Below are positions 62,652 through 64,000 of a stretch of DNA of 64,000 nucleotides, one piece after another. The DNA is from Armatimonadota bacterium. GTDB lineage: Bacteria > Sysuimicrobiota > Sysuimicrobiia > Sysuimicrobiales > Humicultoraceae. The notes beneath the pieces are model-generated. The model ran no database searches, was not told where the DNA came from, and was given only the letters and a program-made list of their open reading frames with translations. The position numbers were made by a program, and so were the translations under genes. Position 1 is the stretch's first letter. The number at the start of each line of letters is the position of its first letter. Location of the stretch: assembly GCA_031459855.1 (NCBI GenBank), contig JAVKHP010000001.1:1488429-1552428 (forward strand), read 5' to 3'.

Positions 62652-63035
62652 CTAGCGCATGACGCGGACCTCGAGGCCGAGCCGCAATGCCTTCCAGGCC
62701 TGGTCTGCGGTCAAGACCGGAAGCCGCCTGGATCTGGCCAGGGCCAGACAGGCGCTGTCCCCAAGGGAGAGGCCCGACCGCTTGGTGGCGGGCCGGAGCA
62801 GGCCGGCCTGGTAGGCCTGGGCGGCATCGAAGTCGACGACGTGGAGTCCCAGCGGTTCAAGGGTGGCCCGGATCTCCGTCTCGGGCATCCCGGCGTCGGC
62901 GAGCTTTGCGACGACCTCGGAAAGGTTCACCGCGCTGATCACGGCGTTTCCGATGACGGCATCCCAGCGCTCTACCCCGGCCTCGCCCTGCAGCAGTGCC
63001 AGGAGCGCGGAGGCGTCCACGACGAGGCTACTCAC
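62652..63035 (-). CDS. PIN-domain toxin (VapC-like)
   Basis: The 127-residue PIN ribonuclease has the first Asp at residue 6 (LVVDASALLALLQGE), Glu in AVNLSEVVAKL, and Asp in GLSLGDSACLALA with LTADQAW at the end. The GTG at 63035 overlaps the antitoxin gene by 8 bp; upstream in-frame codons belong to the antitoxin in another frame. Confidence 0.93.
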   Translation of the reverse strand: MSSLVVDASALLALLQGEAGVERWDAVIGNAVISAVNLSEVVAKLADAGMPETEIRATLEPLGLHVVDFDAAQAYQAGLLRPATKRSGLSLGDSACLALARSRRLPVLTADQAWKALRLGLEVRVMR

Positions 63036-63282
63036 GCTGCGACTCGGCGCGACGTTCGGCGAGGAGTTCGCGGGCCAGGGATCGGTCGGGCGCCACGTAG
63101 CGACGCACCAGCTCGCGAGCACGTGCCAGCGCCTGCCGGGGCGTCAGGATGCGCAGTTCTCCTTCCTCCAGGCGGACGATGACCTCGTCTCCGACGCGCA
63201 GGCCCAGGAGGCGACGGTAGGGTGCTGGAATGACCAGCCTGCCACCTTTGCCGATATGTGTCCTGATTTTTTGATGTGTCAT
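63028..63282 (-). CDS. AbrB/SpoVT-type antitoxin
   Basis: An 84-residue protein whose first 45 residues form a swapped-hairpin AbrB domain (GKGGRLVIPAPYRRLLGLRVGDEVIVRLEEGEL). The C-terminal helix probably blocks the toxin. The ATG at 63282 has no SD and lies about 4 bp after the predicted transcription start, so it is probably leaderless. Confidence 0.93.
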   Translation of the reverse strand: MTHQKIRTHIGKGGRLVIPAPYRRLLGLRVGDEVIVRLEEGELRILTPRQALARARELVRRYVAPDRSLARELLAERRAESQRE

Positions 63283-63292
63283 CTTGAGTTAA

Positions 63293-63320
63293 ATTATGCC
63301 ACAAAGGCATATCGTGTCAA
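63293..63320 (-). promoter_or_regulatory. Promoter and operator of the AbrB/VapC module
   Basis: On the minus strand TTGACA (63320-63315) and CATAAT (63298-63293) are spaced by 16 bp. Between and overlapping them is the inverted repeat TATGCC-N5-GGCATA (63295-63311), well placed for autorepression by the antitoxin. Confidence 0.75.
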
Positions 63321-63343
63321 CAACACCGAAAGCATACGTCGAG

Positions 63344-63510
63344 CGGGCATACCCCTCGCCGTTCATGATCCTGGCCTACCCGGTCCGTCTCGAGAAGCGG
63401 AGTGTGATTCCCGCCCCCACCCACGTGGACGGCACCGGGTGGCTGCAGACCGTGAGCCGACAGACCAATCCCCGCTACTGGCACCTCATCAAGGAGTTCG
63501 AGCGGCCGGC
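63344..63510 (+). pseudogene. Carbamoyltransferase remnant (C-terminal segment)
   Basis: The stretch ERAYPSPFMILAYPVRLEKR ... PAPTHVDGTGWLQTVSRQTNPRYWHLIKEFER matches the C-terminal region of NodU/CmcH-type carbamoyltransferases. The 400-plus residues that should precede it, and the LLNTSFN part that should follow, are missing. It is an isolated piece between two toxin genes, consistent with a carbamoyltransferase gene destroyed by insertion or deletion at the edge of the polysaccharide locus. Confidence 0.7.
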
Positions 63511-63533
63511 GCTTTTGGAACGGCGATTGCGTA

Positions 63534-63974
63534 CTAGCGCTCGACCCAGCGACGAAGAAAGTCACCTGGGGTCATGATCTCGAATGGGAGGCCGGCCTCG
63601 AGGACCGTCCGAGAGAGGAAATGGGCGCGATCTAACGTGAGGAGGACCTCGGCGTCCCCCTTCACCGCCGCCGCGAGCACATGGGCGTCCTTGGGGTGGA
63701 TGATCCGACTCATGTCCGCGATTTCCTTGGGGGAAGGGGTGTCGACCAGATCGAGGTCGAGGTCGCCGATCTCCCGGTAGAACCGGAGGAGAGCTTCCCG
63801 TCCGAGCTTCGCCCGGATGTTCCGCTCGGCTTCCAGCAAGACGAGGCGGGTACTCATGGCCTTGGCTTGCCCATGCCGGCAGACCTCCAGCACCAGGGTC
63901 GAGGCTCCCGTGCGGGACTCGGCCGCGGCGATCAGAACGCTGGCGTCCAGAAACAGGCGAGGGGGCGCCGTCAC
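63534..63974 (-). CDS. PIN-domain protein (VapC-like toxin)
   Basis: A 146-residue PIN protein: first Asp in RLFLDASVLIAAAES, Glu in LVLLEAERNIRA, then HPKDAHVLAAAVKGDAEVLLTLDRAHF with the remaining acidic residues. The GTG at 63974 overlaps the stop of a gene that runs off the right edge, presumably its antitoxin. Confidence 0.9.
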   Translation of the reverse strand: MTAPPRLFLDASVLIAAAESRTGASTLVLEVCRHGQAKAMSTRLVLLEAERNIRAKLGREALLRFYREIGDLDLDLVDTPSPKEIADMSRIIHPKDAHVLAAAVKGDAEVLLTLDRAHFLSRTVLEAGLPFEIMTPGDFLRRWVER

Positions 63975-64000
63975 GCCGGCGCCGTCCGGCCGAGGAGGTT
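63971..64000 (-). CDS. C-terminal end of an upstream gene, probably antitoxin
   Basis: The last nine codons (NLLGRTAPA) and a TGA that overlaps the toxin's GTG by GTGA. Too short to classify; an antitoxin is expected by analogy with the two other toxin pairs in the window. Confidence 0.4.
   Translation of the reverse strand, partial: NLLGRTAPA

Overview
The window is about 70% G+C and densely coded. It looks like the chromosome of an uncultured, high-G+C bacterium. Translation starts use GTG freely, Shine-Dalgarno (SD) sequences are of the GGAGG type, and many genes overlap by ATGA or GTGA. Wza-like and Wzi-like export proteins argue for an outer membrane. An LLM-class (F420-type) oxidoreductase, AroM, MmgE/PrpD and dipeptide ABC genes would fit a deep-branching Terrabacteria lineage (for example Sysuimicrobiota/CSP1-3, Armatimonadota or Limnochordia-like). 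That placement is a guess from gene content.

Layout. 0-8 kb: a partial secreted protein, MmgE/PrpD and isocitrate-lyase/PEP-mutase genes, a DUF255 (YyaL-type) thioredoxin-fold protein, a secreted subtilase and a PilX-like protein. 8-16.2 kb (minus strand): a probable operon transcribed AroM - M28-like peptidase - DppB - DppC - DppA - amidohydrolase - LLM oxidoreductase, without its ABC ATPases; the LLM protein carries an internal deletion. 16.7-17.6 kb: a secreted protein built from two copies of one domain. 17.8-23.6 kb (minus): a type IV pilus/c-di-GMP operon with two receiver-HD-GYP proteins, a CheY-like protein, a receiver-MshEN-PilB-like protein that has lost its Walker motifs, and PilT. 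23.9-29.1 kb: a molybdopterin oxidoreductase with FdhD and MobA, a prepilin, and a SelW/Rdx-family selenoprotein (28875-29120, minus) that standard gene calling misses because codon 15 is an in-frame UGA. 29.5-32.4 kb: a secreted OB-fold-like protein and an alpha-glucan phosphorylase that probably starts at CTG.

32.7-39.6 kb (minus): a complete seven-gene Mrp (Mnh) Na+/H+ antiporter operon, A to G, preceded by tandem copies of the mnhA ribosome-binding site and start codon that form a chain of overlapping mini-ORFs. This part of the window (29-41 kb) is rich in tandem repeats, both between genes and inside the Mrp reading frames. 40.2-62.6 kb (plus): an exopolysaccharide/capsule locus with a NusG/RfaH-like antiterminator, a repeat-rich leader, Wza, Wzi and Wzc homologues, six GT4-type glycosyltransferase genes (one a tandem fusion), a methyltransferase, Wzy-like and Wzx-like membrane proteins, a nucleotide-sugar epimerase and a priming phosphoglycosyltransferase fused to a CapD-type N-terminal half. 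A CopG/VapC module sits inside it. 62.6-64 kb: an AbrB/VapC module with a clear promoter-operator, a carbamoyltransferase remnant and a further PIN toxin.

The strongest undescribed-looking items are the hidden selenoprotein with a candidate SECIS hairpin, the receiver-MshEN-pseudo-ATPase in the PilT/HD-GYP operon, and the mini-ORF relay in front of the Mrp operon.
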